DNA of 64,000 nucleotides from Agrobacterium vitis. Lineage in GTDB: Bacteria; Pseudomonadota; Alphaproteobacteria; Rhizobiales; Rhizobiaceae. A program made the translations under genes and the position numbers. A model generated the notes under the pieces. The model was not told where the DNA came from. It saw nothing but the letters and a program-made list of their open reading frames with translations, and did not search any database. The stretch covers positions 310,001 to 374,000 of the forward strand of contig NZ_JACXXJ020000004.1 in the NCBI RefSeq assembly GCF_014926405.1, given 5' to 3'. Positions 43,759 to 53,402 of the stretch are shown here, piece by piece. Position 1 is the stretch's first letter, and every line of letters starts with the position of its first letter.

Positions 43759-46092
43759 TCAGAATGTCACTCGAAGCCCGGCATAGAAGGCGCGACCGTC
43801 GCCAGGAATGTAACCCAACGAATTTGTCAGGCCCAAACTGGGGATGGAGTTGACTTTTATAAGCGCTGCCATTGCGTTATATTTCGTATCGAAAACATTG
43901 GTTATGAGCCCGAAAATTTCAGCATTGTCACTGAGCTTATAGCTCGCATTCAGTGAAAGGAGCGCATAAGGGTCTGACTTTTTGAGCGTATTGTTTTCGT
44001 CAAATTGAGCATAGCTTCCAGCAACTCCCGTACCCAACGCGCCAATTTTCAGGCGATCATTGACGGCATAGTCGACACTCACGTTCAATATCTGGTTCGG
44101 GATATTGGGCATTTCCGAGCCCTTAGGGACAGTGATATTGCCCATTGCATCTGCAGAGGGATTATCCGAACTGAATTCCGTAAATTCCTTTTCGAAGGTT
44201 GATTTTTGCAGGATGTAGTCAAGGCCGATCGTCCAGGGACCGGTTTCCAGGGCCGCATTGAAGCGAACGCCCCGGCGCCAGCTGTCGCCTACATTGCTGA
44301 ACATCGGGCGTGTTTCACGCAATACCAGCCAATAGGTATCCGAGGTCATCTGCGAAAACAGCCGCACATTCCATGAGAGGGTTGCGTCGCCGAGTACGGT
44401 GTTTTGTCCGCGAAGGCCAGCTTCAAAATTGTTCGAGTGCGTCTGCAAAAGCGGTTCGTCGGCGATCGGGAAGTTGGGAAACGCACAGGTTGATGCGAGA
44501 TTGCTGCACATCGTCCCAAAAGAAGTAGGAGCCCGGCTTTCGCGGTTGTAGCCGGCATATCCCACCAAATCACTGTTGAACTTGTAGGTGAGGCCGATTG
44601 AGGGATCGACGCTGTAGTCGGTTTTGTGCATGTTCAGATCATAGTCGTAGGTGACGTTCGTTGCCGAACCGTTGTAGCGATTGAGGTCTGAAACGTTAAA
44701 TCGCAGCGCACTGCCAACCGTCAGCCGATCCGTCACCGCGAGCTGATCTGCAGCATAAACCGAGAAATAAAGCGCTCGCAAATCGGCCGAGGTTGTCTGA
44801 TAGATCCCTTGGTCATTGGTGTAGACATAGTCGCTGGTATATTCACCCAGGCTTCTCGAAACCGTACCAGAGGTCGTGGATCCATCGAGTGCGGCCCCAA
44901 TGACGAAATCGTTCGCCCGCCCCAAAAGGGTATCGCTGACTCGTCCCTCGAGTGATGCACCGTAGGTATAAGCGTCTTCACTGTAATTGGTAAACGATGC
45001 GTAACGGTATGAACTGGAATATAATGGAAAACGATTACCATTCAGGGTGAGATAGGGCGAGCCCATCATGTTGCAAAGTGTCGCTGCGTTATCGGCGCAG
45101 GATTGCGGGGTTTCACCATCGGCCCATTGCTTGGTCCGTGACACGTGACCAATGTAGGTTTTGCCATTCACGTTCCAACCTGAGTCCGTCTCATGTTCGC
45201 CAGAAAGCTGTATCTTCCACCGTCTGTCCGTGTCGCCGCTTGGCGCTATGAAGGAACTTGAACGGTCCTTCGCAAGCATTTCGGCCGGTGTCAGACCGTT
45301 GCCGGAGGACTTAAGGTCCTGGCCACTCAAGGAAAGGTGTAGGGCTGACGTCTCATTTCGCCAACCAAGGTCACCATAGAATTCGTACTGTTTACTGTCG
45401 GTATTATCACGCCAGCTCGGATCCTGGACTCTGCTACCGGCGAAATAGGTCGAGAAATTGTCTTTGGAATTGCCGGTCTGGACGGTCTCGCGATTGCGCC
45501 CGAAGGACCCTCCCATGGTGTAGATCTCAGTCCCGATATGATTGAAGCCGTCCGGAGCCGGGCGCGGTTTGGCCAAGTCCCCAAGGCCGATCAGAATTTG
45601 ATCCGGCTTCAGCGCTCCAACCATGCCCGGTGGCATCACAAAGATCGGATTGATGTTGCCCACCGCCGGAGGTCCACCAAGCGGGGGACCGAGATTGAAC
45701 GATTTACGTGGCACGATCATTCCGAAGGGCGGCGGCGGCAATCCATCGGGTCCAGACGCGGCCCCCGGACCGGTGCCCGGCCCCGGCCCTTGACCAGGGC
45801 CTGGTCCTGCTCCGGAACCGGGGCCCTGGCCCTGGCCTGGAGCTGCACTTGGACCCACACTTGAACCATTGTCCACCAACGTCAGATCCGGGCAAGTCTT
45901 GGTGTTGGGATCTTTCGAACGCTTTGTCTGGTCACCGCCGGGACAATCAAGCTTCTGCGCGTCCGTCGTTGGATTTCGGTTTGCCTTTGCTATTTTAACT
46001 GCGCCATCCTGTGCGGACGCTCCCGCGCAAACCATCCCCAAAGTGAGGGCACAGCAACTCGCAGCAAGACATAAGCCTGCCTTTGAACACAT
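43759..46092 (-). CDS. TonB-dependent-receptor-like outer-membrane barrel without a visible plug
   Basis: A 777-residue protein with a signal peptide (cleavage near ASA-Q, residue 27). A linker with two Cys (LDCPGG and KTCPDL) follows. Then comes a Gly/Pro/Gln-rich tract at about residues 90-120. The barrel begins near residue 195 with SFGRNRETVQTG and the NFSTYFAGSRVQD strand, and ends with YAGLRVTF, a terminal Phe as required for outer-membrane insertion. No plug motifs (DLLRxxPGV, IRGxG, IEVLRGPxSxLYG) are present. ATG 46092 has GGAGG upstream. It should move a substrate across the outer membrane for the oxygenase genes upstream in the run. Confidence 0.83.
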   Translation of the reverse strand: MCSKAGLCLAASCCALTLGMVCAGASAQDGAVKIAKANRNPTTDAQKLDCPGGDQTKRSKDPNTKTCPDLTLVDNGSSVGPSAAPGQGQGPGSGAGPGPGQGPGPGTGPGAASGPDGLPPPPFGMIVPRKSFNLGPPLGGPPAVGNINPIFVMPPGMVGALKPDQILIGLGDLAKPRPAPDGFNHIGTEIYTMGGSFGRNRETVQTGNSKDNFSTYFAGSRVQDPSWRDNTDSKQYEFYGDLGWRNETSALHLSLSGQDLKSSGNGLTPAEMLAKDRSSSFIAPSGDTDRRWKIQLSGEHETDSGWNVNGKTYIGHVSRTKQWADGETPQSCADNAATLCNMMGSPYLTLNGNRFPLYSSSYRYASFTNYSEDAYTYGASLEGRVSDTLLGRANDFVIGAALDGSTTSGTVSRSLGEYTSDYVYTNDQGIYQTTSADLRALYFSVYAADQLAVTDRLTVGSALRFNVSDLNRYNGSATNVTYDYDLNMHKTDYSVDPSIGLTYKFNSDLVGYAGYNRESRAPTSFGTMCSNLASTCAFPNFPIADEPLLQTHSNNFEAGLRGQNTVLGDATLSWNVRLFSQMTSDTYWLVLRETRPMFSNVGDSWRRGVRFNAALETGPWTIGLDYILQKSTFEKEFTEFSSDNPSADAMGNITVPKGSEMPNIPNQILNVSVDYAVNDRLKIGALGTGVAGSYAQFDENNTLKKSDPYALLSLNASYKLSDNAEIFGLITNVFDTKYNAMAALIKVNSIPSLGLTNSLGYIPGDGRAFYAGLRVTF

Positions 46093-46182
46093 TCCTTGTC
46101 CTCCCCAAGTTTTGCATGTCGTTTTTTTGGAAATAGCTAATCGTTGACCCGCTCCCATTCGGGCCTGCATTCATCAACGATG

Positions 46183-46210
46183 ACCGATCAGGGGTCGCGC
46201 CCTGATCGGT
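46183..46210 (-). terminator. Stem-loop between flavin reductase and receptor genes
   Basis: A perfect 11-bp stem, ACCGATCAGGG / CCCTGATCGGT, with a 6-base loop and no T-run on the minus strand. It lies between two same-strand genes, so it may attenuate transcription into the receptor gene or stabilise the upstream mRNA. Confidence 0.6.
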
Positions 46211-46293
46211 GACGGCTTTCAGAGTGTGAAAGCGATCAAAATTGCACGATTATTCCCTTTGAATTTTGCGGCTTGCTCCCTCCCGCAAGCCCC

Positions 46294-46929
46294 TCAAGGG
46301 CAACGATATTCACGGCTACAGTAAACGAGAGCCCGTGCTCCTTCAGCTTCACTGACCTCGTCAACTTCTGCGATAATGAGCATATGCGTGCCAACAATCT
46401 GGGTGAAGCTGACTTGGCAATGGAACACCGCTGTCGCCTCATTCAACTCTGGAATCCCGAATCGGCTGGTCTTCCAGTCGCCCATCGCGAATTTATCGGG
46501 CAAAAATGTCCCGAAACGGCCTGCAAAGGCATCGGCTATGGGGATATGCTTGCGTGCATTCAGAACATTGAGAGTGAAATGGCGGTTTTTCTCGAGGGCC
46601 TGACATGTGCGTGATGACTGGTTGAGGCAGATCATCAGGGTCGGTCGGTCACCATCGGCAGAGACGGAACTCATTGCTGAGATTGTGACGCCCGCACGTC
46701 CTGCCGGGCCATCGGTGGCAACAATAGAAACGGGAGCCGCAACCCGCCCCATGCCAGAGATGAATTTCGCTTTCAGAGCGGCTTTTTCCTCGGCTGCGGT
46801 CAGTCCGCCTCCGCTTGTCACAGCCGAAGTCTCTATCTGCTGTGACTCTGATGTCCAGTCCGTTGCAGGAAGAACACTCTTGGTGTCTGCCGCAATTTTG
46901 TCGCTGTTGGTGTGAACGTGATGTTGCAT
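46294..46929 (-). CDS. Flavin reductase family protein (HpaC-like)
   Basis: A 211-residue protein. The flavin-reductase core begins near residue 55 (FISGMGRVAAPVSIVATDG). TISAMSSVSADGDRPTLMICLNQSS is near 82-106 and FTLNVLNA near 118. An N-terminal extension of about 45 residues is unusual for the family. ATG 46929 has GGAGGTGG upstream. It lies 51 bases downstream of a group D monooxygenase and should supply it with reduced flavin from NAD(P)H. It may also serve the paralogue at 34932-36155. Confidence 0.9.
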   Translation of the reverse strand: MQHHVHTNSDKIAADTKSVLPATDWTSESQQIETSAVTSGGGLTAAEEKAALKAKFISGMGRVAAPVSIVATDGPAGRAGVTISAMSSVSADGDRPTLMICLNQSSRTCQALEKNRHFTLNVLNARKHIPIADAFAGRFGTFLPDKFAMGDWKTSRFGIPELNEATAVFHCQVSFTQIVGTHMLIIAEVDEVSEAEGARALVYCSREYRCP

Positions 46930-46979
46930 ACCCACCTCCCATTGAGTTTCGCGTGCGCCTGTTTTCCAATTCCTGTTGC

Positions 46980-48269
46980 TTACGGGCGGGGGCCTTGCGG
47001 TCCTTCTGGAAATTTCCGCGCAGCCAACTGCATGGCCGTTTTGTCGAATTGCAGGCCGGGATTGGTGCGCGCCATGGAAATGTCACGGTAATAGCGCTGA
47101 AGCCGTGAACCATTTTTCGCCGAAGTGCTCGTGCCGGCAGCACTATAGAGGATCTCGACGGCGTCCATCGACAGATGCGCCGCGTGCTGCAACCCTGCTT
47201 GAATGCGAAGATCGTCGAACTCCGTATAAGCGCTGGGGTCCTTCACGCCACGTTCGCAATAGTCGAGATAGGAACGAGTGCCGGCTGCGAGAGCATTGGA
47301 TGCCATTTCGAGCATGCCCAGTGCGACGCCATAGGGTCGGTGGAAGTCCGGCGCACCTGGCATCGGCGGTCCGAGTTTCGGAGCCCCTGCCCGCAGTCCT
47401 ACGATCCGTTCGAATTCGTCCAGCGCGGCAAAGCCGACACCCACCAAAATTGAAGTGATCTCCGCCTGGAAGAAGCCGAACATACGGCCTGAATACATGG
47501 AGTTACCGTGCAACTTGTAACCTTCGGTGCCACCATCGATATTGACGGCGAAGAAGTTTTGGCGAACCAGCAGAGCCTTGGGGATCAATTGCTTGTCGAT
47601 GCGGATACTGTTTGAGCCACTGGCGCGCATGCCGATGAAGTCGCGCCAGTTGTCGATCATCTCCCAGCCAGACCTTGGAACCATTGCAATTCCAAGGTCT
47701 GGCGGTCCGTCTTTCGCTGGACCCGCGATGCGAACGCCGACGATAGCATGTGTGCTATAGGGCGAACCGGAGCAATAATCCCAGGTTCCGTCAATAATCC
47801 AGCCGTCATCACACTCCGTGGCTGTCCCGCCTGGCACGCCGCGTGCCGGGGCTGCGAATTCGCCGTCATTGCCAAAGATAATGTCTTGGCCGGCCTTATC
47901 AAACAAAGCTGCAGCATTCACGGCATGCCCGGAAGCAAGGCAGAGACACCAGCCAGAACCGGGGCAGCCCCGCGCAATTTCGACGATGACGCGAGAAAAA
48001 ACGGTCAGATCAAACTCATAGCCGCCATACATCACAGGCTGTAGGATTCGATAGAAACCGGCCTTGCGAAAACGCTCATGCATTTCAGGAGAATATGTGC
48101 CTCGCTCTTCTGCGTCGGCTTGGCCGTCGAGCAAAAGCGGCCGTAAGTCAATGGCGCGCTGTATGATTTGCTCTGGTGTGAGGCCGGGTTCAGGTTGCGC
48201 CAATGGCGTCACCTGTTTTTGAGTGCTCTTTGTGGCAAGTACCACGGTGCGTTCTTTGGCAGCGACCAC
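46980..48269 (-). CDS. Acyl-CoA-dehydrogenase-fold flavin monooxygenase (group D), paralogue 2
   Basis: A 429-residue flavoprotein. It shares the pattern FRKAGFYRILQPVMYGGYEFDL...EIARGCPGSGW (about residues 65-110), the DGTWDYCSGSPYSTHAIV segment near 150-170, and the C-terminal YSAAGTSTSAKNGSRLQRYYRDI with paralogue 1. The start is GTG 48269 with AAGGAG upstream. With the flavin reductase downstream it forms a probable two-component oxygenase. Its substrate is presumably the compound brought in by the receptor-like barrel encoded next. Confidence 0.87.
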   Translation of the reverse strand: MVAAKERTVVLATKSTQKQVTPLAQPEPGLTPEQIIQRAIDLRPLLLDGQADAEERGTYSPEMHERFRKAGFYRILQPVMYGGYEFDLTVFSRVIVEIARGCPGSGWCLCLASGHAVNAAALFDKAGQDIIFGNDGEFAAPARGVPGGTATECDDGWIIDGTWDYCSGSPYSTHAIVGVRIAGPAKDGPPDLGIAMVPRSGWEMIDNWRDFIGMRASGSNSIRIDKQLIPKALLVRQNFFAVNIDGGTEGYKLHGNSMYSGRMFGFFQAEITSILVGVGFAALDEFERIVGLRAGAPKLGPPMPGAPDFHRPYGVALGMLEMASNALAAGTRSYLDYCERGVKDPSAYTEFDDLRIQAGLQHAAHLSMDAVEILYSAAGTSTSAKNGSRLQRYYRDISMARTNPGLQFDKTAMQLAARKFPEGPQGPRP

Positions 48270-48835
48270 GTCTGAATGCTCCTTGTTTTGAACTCTTCAT
48301 TCATCGTGTCAGGCCGACTTAAGACGAACAAGGATCAGACAATGTACGTCCGTCGTGCGTACAAAAATCGATTGTCAAATATAAATATATATAAAATTCA
48401 ATAGGTTGTATCTATGGCTGAAGAGCGCCCAAGTATGGTGAGCGGGTGTCCCATGTTTGATGTATGGCACAGCGCCGTCCTGTTCAAAGTGCAGGGGCCG
48501 CTGGTCTAGATTTGCGTTTGGAAAAGTGTGTTGCTTGCGGTTCTGGGCGGGTTCATGGGCTGATCATTGCCCATCCTTGAGGCATGCTGACCAAGGGCGC
48601 CTATGCGCTGTCAACATATCATTCTGGTCAATATTGGCGGATGACCGAGGATCTCGCACTGGTAATTAATGCTGGAATATTCAAATTGTGTGCGAACGGT
48701 AATTATCGCACGATGCTCTCCGTCGAAACGAATGTCGCACACAATCCTGAGCCGGAGGCGGCTCTCTCTCGGGAAGAATAACAGATCTTATACAAGGACT
48801 CGAAGAGATCGACGCATCCTCGTCTTGCAAAATTC
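48270..48835. other. Intergenic region upstream of the two-component oxygenase
   Basis: No gene is supported. A palindrome at 48343-48363 (outer arms TGTACG and CGTACA) lies about 75 bases before the oxygenase start. It is followed by AT-rich DNA near 48370-48410, so it may be an operator at the oxygenase promoter. Short open frames to the right lack ribosome sites and family features. Confidence 0.45.
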
Positions 48836-48872
48836 CGAATATCTCAAATGCATCAGATGATTGAGATATTCG
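48836..48872 (-). terminator. Stem-loop terminator after the reductase gene
   Basis: A perfect 12-bp stem, CGAATATCTCAA / TTGAGATATTCG, with a 13-base loop. On the minus strand it is followed by GAATTTTG. It lies 40 bases beyond the NAD(P)-binding reductase stop. Confidence 0.65.
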
Positions 48873-48912
48873 AAAATAGAATACGAACCGTCATGTTCTC
48901 CGTGTCTTCGTA

Positions 48913-49554
48913 TTAGACAAGCGCAGCTTTTGTTTCAGCTTCGGCTTCAGCGGGTGTGTATAGTTTGAACTTGTTCGTCAGCGGGCCGCCCATGGCAATG
49001 AGCAAACCGCCTTCGTCAATCGTGCCAAGATCAATCGGTGTCGCCTTCAGATCCCGCATCAATTGCGCAACTTGCTTCTTGGCCTCCGCATCTGCGCCAG
49101 CCAGAAAAAGCACGCTTTCATCCCCAGCGGGAGGGAGTGTTTTGTCGAACACAGGGATCGGCTCATGATTGAAAGCTTTGACCAGCTTTGCACCGGGTAG
49201 ATAACCCGCGACGAGTTCACTGGCGATTGCATCGCCGATGGCGATGACATCTTCGGGCTTCGGGCCGAGACGATTGTTGGTGGCATCAATGACGGTTTTG
49301 CCGTCCCAGGGCAGACCAGCTGTGGCATCGGCGATTTGTGGCCACCGGATTGCAAGGATAATAATGTCGGCGGCCAACACCATGTCTTTGCTGGTGGCTG
49401 CGCTGGCATTTGGTCCGAGTTGAGAGACCAAATCAGCCAATGTTTCAGGTCCACGCGAGTTCGAAAGAATAACCCGCCAGCCACCGGCTATCGCTTTTGG
49501 TGCGAGCATCTGTGCGAGGCGACCTGCCCCAAGAAATCCAAGTGTTTTGGTCAT
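48913..49554 (-). CDS. NAD(P)-binding reductase, F420-dependent NADP oxidoreductase-like
   Basis: A 213-residue Rossmann-fold protein. The dinucleotide motif is GFLGAGRLAQMLAPKAIAGGW (about residues 5-25). The ADIIILAIRWPQIAD segment is near 66-80, and VKAFNHEPIPVF near 131-142 resembles the Fno/NpdG-type fold. Rhizobia are not known to make F420, so NAD(P)H is the probable cofactor. ATG 49554 has AGGAAGGAC upstream. It lies 74 bases downstream of an IclR gene and may be its co-transcribed target. The substrate is unknown. Confidence 0.8.
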   Translation of the reverse strand: MTKTLGFLGAGRLAQMLAPKAIAGGWRVILSNSRGPETLADLVSQLGPNASAATSKDMVLAADIIILAIRWPQIADATAGLPWDGKTVIDATNNRLGPKPEDVIAIGDAIASELVAGYLPGAKLVKAFNHEPIPVFDKTLPPAGDESVLFLAGADAEAKKQVAQLMRDLKATPIDLGTIDEGGLLIAMGGPLTNKFKLYTPAEAEAETKAALV

Positions 49555-49628
49555 GCTTTGTCCTTCCTCTGAGCCAATAGGGGCCGCCCACGAAGGAAAC
49601 CCCTCGTGGGCGGGCCATATTGATGCAA

Positions 49629-50495
49629 TCAAGCAAGGGCTAGACTGTGAGGCAAGCGATCACGCGCTCCCGTCCGCAGGGTGTATGTTTCAGGGAAGCT
49701 TGTCGAGTCCAGCGCCGGTCGTGCGAACTGTTCGTGGAGTTGAGCTTCGATCCGGTCACGCGTTGCGAGCAATGGGTCACGTATCTGATCCATTGCGTCT
49801 TCAATCGTGAGCATATTGGCCCGCCAGACAACGTTCATGCAGGCAAGTACCTTCCCATTCAAGCGAATGGGTGCAGCAAGGCTGACGCATCGCGGGTGCG
49901 GTAGTTCGTTGCAGGCGCTAACACCATCACGACGACCCGTTTCAATAATCTCCTTAATGAAAGCGCGATCGCGCGCGCCCTTATCCTCAGATGCTGATGA
50001 CGCATTCAGAGCGCAAAGGATCGACTTTAGCTCGTCATCCGGGCAGTGACTGAGATAGGCACGGCCCAGCGGGCTCATCAGCATAGACCGCCGATTGCCG
50101 ACCATTCCGACATCGCACGACATGGGACTGATGCGATGTGTGGTTCCCTGGATGATCATTGCAGCTTTGTGGTAAACAGCAATGTCCGACGGCCAAATGA
50201 TCTCCGATGTGAGTTCAAGCAGTGCTGGCAAGGCGATTTCATCAATCCAATTCAGCCGAACGGATGACCTGTTGCCCGCCAATCGCTGCACGCCAGAGCT
50301 AAGACGATATTCGTCTCCGAGCTGACTGCGATAGACCAAGTTGAGTTCGCTCAGCGTTTCAAGAATTCGATGGACTGTAGGACGTGGAAGATTGACGTTT
50401 TCAGCAATCTCCGGCGGTGCAGCTCCTTTAACCGTATTGAGGTACTGCAACACGTCTATACCGCGCTCCAGTGCTCTGATGCTTTTGTAAGTCAT
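49629..50495 (-). CDS. IclR family transcriptional regulator
   Basis: A 288-residue IclR protein. The HTH region at about residues 8-60 includes YLNTVKGAAPPEIAENVNLPRPTVHRILETLSELNLVYR. The effector domain contains RCVSLAAPIRLNGKVLACMNVVWRA near 215-239. ATG 50495 has GGGAGGAG upstream. The same-strand reductase and the oxygenase run further left are likely targets. It is one of three IclR regulators in the window. Confidence 0.92.
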   Translation of the reverse strand: MTYKSIRALERGIDVLQYLNTVKGAAPPEIAENVNLPRPTVHRILETLSELNLVYRSQLGDEYRLSSGVQRLAGNRSSVRLNWIDEIALPALLELTSEIIWPSDIAVYHKAAMIIQGTTHRISPMSCDVGMVGNRRSMLMSPLGRAYLSHCPDDELKSILCALNASSASEDKGARDRAFIKEIIETGRRDGVSACNELPHPRCVSLAAPIRLNGKVLACMNVVWRANMLTIEDAMDQIRDPLLATRDRIEAQLHEQFARPALDSTSFPETYTLRTGARDRLPHSLALA

Positions 50496-50921
50496 GGTCT
50501 CCTCCCATTTGACTTTTTTGGAAAACATGCTCCTCGCTCTATGCATTGTCAAACCTGTCAGATATCGATGAGCGCCGCTCATTCGCCTGCCATCGCCGGC
50601 GCTTTACCCGCGAATTCATTGGATTTTCTACCCGTGGTTTCTAGTGGCGGCGTTGGTTCGCCAGGCGGACGGGAGAAAAATAAGACCAAAAAGAACGGGT
50701 CGCTTGCCCCGTTCCAAGAGGCGTGACATTGCCATTTGTCGACTGCCCTTGCGACAATCAGAAGCCAGGATTGGCGTCCGCATTCTCAACCGGATGAAAG
50801 AACTAAGTCCGCGATTAACCATCTGACGTTTTAGCCAGGTTCTGTTCCCTTTTGATGAAAGGAGGGGTGGGACAAGCCCTTCTTTGCCTGGGTTGGTTTT
50901 TCAACTGATGGTCAATGTGAT
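50496..50921. other. Region between the IclR gene and the IS21 element
   Basis: No supported gene. Neither strand holds the missing 3' part of the binding-protein gene cut by the IS on its other side. Short open frames here have no family match. Confidence 0.5.
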
Positions 50922-51019
50922 TGTGTTCCGGCGTGCAAAATTGACCCCATTAGCGGGGTAATCGGCGTCCAATTTTGACCCCCTTCGGATTTATCTGACC
51001 ATCCGTCTTTTGACGGCGG

Positions 51020-52531
51020 ATGGAGAGGGAGTTGAAGCGAGTGGATACGATTGCGCGCGTCCGGCGGGCCTTTCATGTTCAAGGTTGGTCGATGAAGAAG
51101 ATCGCCCGTGAACTGCATGTTTCCCGCAACACGGTCCGCAAGATATTGCGCAGCGACGAGACCGACTTCTCCTACGAGCGCGAGCGGCAGCCTTTGCCAA
51201 AGACGGGGGCCTGGCAGGCGGAGATCGAGCGGTTTCTTGCGACGAACGAAGGCAGGCCATCGCGCGAACGGCTAACGCTGATCCGGATTTACGAGGAGCT
51301 TCGAGCGCTCGGATATGACGGCAGCTATGATGCGATCCGCCGTTACGCCAAGGGTTGGGCGAAGAACCGGGGATCAGCGACGGCGCAGGCCTATGTGCCG
51401 CTCTACTATGCACCCGGCGAAGCCTACCAGTTCGACTGGAGCCACGAGATCGTGCTGATCAACGGCACGACGACGACCGTGAAGGTTGCTCATGTCCGGC
51501 TCTGCCACAGCCGCATGATGTTTGCACGTGCCTATATGCGCGAGAGCCAGGAGATGGTGTTTGACGCCCACGACAAGGCGTTTGCCTTCTTCCGTGGTAC
51601 CTGCACGCGTGGCATCTACGATAACATGAAGACGGCGGTGGAGGCGGTGTTCGTGGGCAAGGAGCGGCTATACAATCGCCGCTTTCTGCAGATGTGCAGC
51701 CACTACCTTGTTCAGCCTGTCGCCTGCACCCCGGCGTCTGGTTGGGAGAAGGGCCAGGTCGAGAACCAGGTTGGCCTGGTGCGCGAACGCTTCTTCACGC
51801 CGCGCCTGAGGGTTAAGAGCCTTGAGGAATTGAACGTTTGGCTGCTCGACAAATGCGTCGCCTATGCCAAAGCGCATAACCATCCGGAACAGGCCGACCA
51901 GACGATCTGGCAGATGTTCGAAGCCGAACGCAGCAGCCTCGTCCCCTATGTCGGTCCGTTCGACGGCTTTCACTGCGTTCCGGCCTCGGTCTCGAAGACC
52001 TGCACGGTCCGTTTCGACAATAACAAATACTCGGTCCTCTCAACGGCTGTCGGCCGCCCGGTCGAAGTCCACGCCTATGCCGACCGGATTGTGGTCAAGC
52101 AGGATGGCACGGTCATCGCCGAACATCGGCGCAGCTTCGGCCGCGGCGAGACGGTCTATGATCCCTGGCATTATGTGCCTGTCCTGGCCCGTAAACCCGG
52201 CGCTCTTCGCAATGGCGCGCCGTTCCGCGACTGGGTAATGCCGGCGGCGATGGAGAAGGTCCGCAAGCGATTGAAGACAGTCGATGACGGCGATCGGCAA
52301 ATGGTCACCATTCTCGGATGCGTACCGGGCGACGGTATCACGACCGTTGAGGCCGCCTGCCAGGAGGCGCTTGATCAGGGCGTCTGCTCGGCTGCCGTCA
52401 TCCTCAACATACTGGCGCGGCGTCGTGATCCTGCTCCGGCTGCGCCCCTGCAAATCCCCGATGCACTGCGGCTGACCCATGAGCCGGTCGCCGATTGCGC
52501 TCGCTATGACAGCCTCAGGAGGGCAAGCTGA
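51020..52531 (+). CDS. istA: IS21 transposase IstA
   Basis: A 503-residue transposase. The N-terminal HTH includes [22 protein letters not shown] (about residues 23-44). The retroviral-integrase catalytic core has the first Asp in YQFDWSHE near 138-145, a second in the [12 protein letters not shown] stretch near 197-208, and Glu in GQVENQVG near 248-255. Together these provide a DDE set. The stop overlaps istB by one base, as is normal for IS21. It appears intact. Confidence 0.94.
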   Translation: MERELKRVDTIARVRRAFHVQGWSMKKIARELHVSRNTVRKILRSDETDFSYERERQPLPKTGAWQAEIERFLATNEGRPSRERLTLIRIYEELRALGYDGSYDAIRRYAKGWAKNRGSATAQAYVPLYYAPGEAYQFDWSHEIVLINGTTTTVKVAHVRLCHSRMMFARAYMRESQEMVFDAHDKAFAFFRGTCTRGIYDNMKTAVEAVFVGKERLYNRRFLQMCSHYLVQPVACTPASGWEKGQVENQVGLVRERFFTPRLRVKSLEELNVWLLDKCVAYAKAHNHPEQADQTIWQMFEAERSSLVPYVGPFDGFHCVPASVSKTCTVRFDNNKYSVLSTAVGRPVEVHAYADRIVVKQDGTVIAEHRRSFGRGETVYDPWHYVPVLARKPGALRNGAPFRDWVMPAAMEKVRKRLKTVDDGDRQMVTILGCVPGDGITTVEAACQEALDQGVCSAAVILNILARRRDPAPAAPLQIPDALRLTHEPVADCARYDSLRRAS

Positions 52532-53265
52532 TGGAACGCACACAGGTTCTGGAATTGATGAGCACCTTGAAGCTCTACGGCATGCGCAGCGCCTATGACG
52601 AGGTCATGGGCAACGGCATCAAGCGCCAGCATGAGCCGCCGCGTATCGTTGGCGATCTTCTGCAGTCCGAGATCGCCGAGAAGCAGGCCCGCTCCATCCG
52701 CTACCAGCTCAGCATCGCCAAGCTGCCGCTCGCCAAGGATATCGACGACTTCGACTTCACCAACACGCCCGTCAATGAAGGCCTTGTCCGCGACCTGGCC
52801 ACCGGAGCCTTTGTTGCCGATCAGCGCAATGTTGTTCTCGTCGGAGGCACGGGCACCGGCAAGAGCCACCTGGCCATCGCGATCGCCCGCGCGCTCATCC
52901 GCAACGGCACACGCGGGCGCTTCTACAATGTCGTCGACTTGGTCAATCGGCTGGAGACGGAGACGCGCAGCGGCAAGCAGGGCCGGACGGCGGACTATCT
53001 CAACCGCCTCGACTTCATCATCCTCGACGAACTCGGATACCTGCCATTCGCCCAGGCCGGCGGCCAGCTTCTGTTCCACCTGATCAGCAGGCTCTACGAG
53101 CGCACATCCATCATAGTCACCACCAACCTGGCATTCGGCGAATGGCCAACCGTCTTCGGCGACGCCAAGATGACCACCGCGCTCCTCGACAGGCTCACCC
53201 ATCACTGCGAGATCGTCGAAACCGGCAACGAGTCCTGGCGCTTCAAAAACCGCTCTCAAAGCTAA
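52531..53265 (+). CDS. istB: IS21 helper ATPase IstB
   Basis: A 244-residue DnaC/AAA-like ATPase. Walker A is [15 protein letters not shown] (about residues 108-122) and Walker B is [12 protein letters not shown] (near 163-174). It selects the target DNA and activates IstA. It overlaps istA at TGATG and appears intact. Confidence 0.94.
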   Translation: MERTQVLELMSTLKLYGMRSAYDEVMGNGIKRQHEPPRIVGDLLQSEIAEKQARSIRYQLSIAKLPLAKDIDDFDFTNTPVNEGLVRDLATGAFVADQRNVVLVGGTGTGKSHLAIAIARALIRNGTRGRFYNVVDLVNRLETETRSGKQGRTADYLNRLDFIILDELGYLPFAQAGGQLLFHLISRLYERTSIIVTTNLAFGEWPTVFGDAKMTTALLDRLTHHCEIVETGNESWRFKNRSQS

Positions 53266-53402
53266 AGCCGAAGAGCCCCATCACCCGCACCTGTTTCGCC
53301 CTCTGCAACCCCGGCCAGCGCCGGGCGATCCAGGTGCTGATCGTCAACACGGGGGTCAACATTGGACGCCGATATGGGGTCAACTTTCCGCGCCGATTGA
53401 CA

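Larger units (their letters stand above)
50922..53402 (+). mobile_element. IS21-family insertion sequence
   Basis: The element contains istA and istB. The left end reads TGTGTTCCGGCG and the right end, on the complementary strand, reads TGTCAATCGGCG. Further shared motifs are TTGACCCCAT and TCGGCGTCCAA, so the multiple internal repeats typical of IS21 ends are visible. The element is about 2.48 kb. The bases flanking the two ends (GTGAT on the left, AACGA on the right) do not form a target duplication. The right end lies within a binding-protein gene. Confidence 0.88.

Noticed and set aside
45700..45850. GC-rich repetitive tract considered as an independent repeat or CRISPR-like array
   Set aside because: It encodes the Gly/Pro/Gln-rich linker in frame within the receptor-like gene and has no regular spacer structure.
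50628..50822. Minus-strand frame left of the IS21 element, considered as the missing half of the binding protein
   Set aside because: Its residues do not match the C-terminal half of solute-binding proteins, so it does not restore the interrupted gene.
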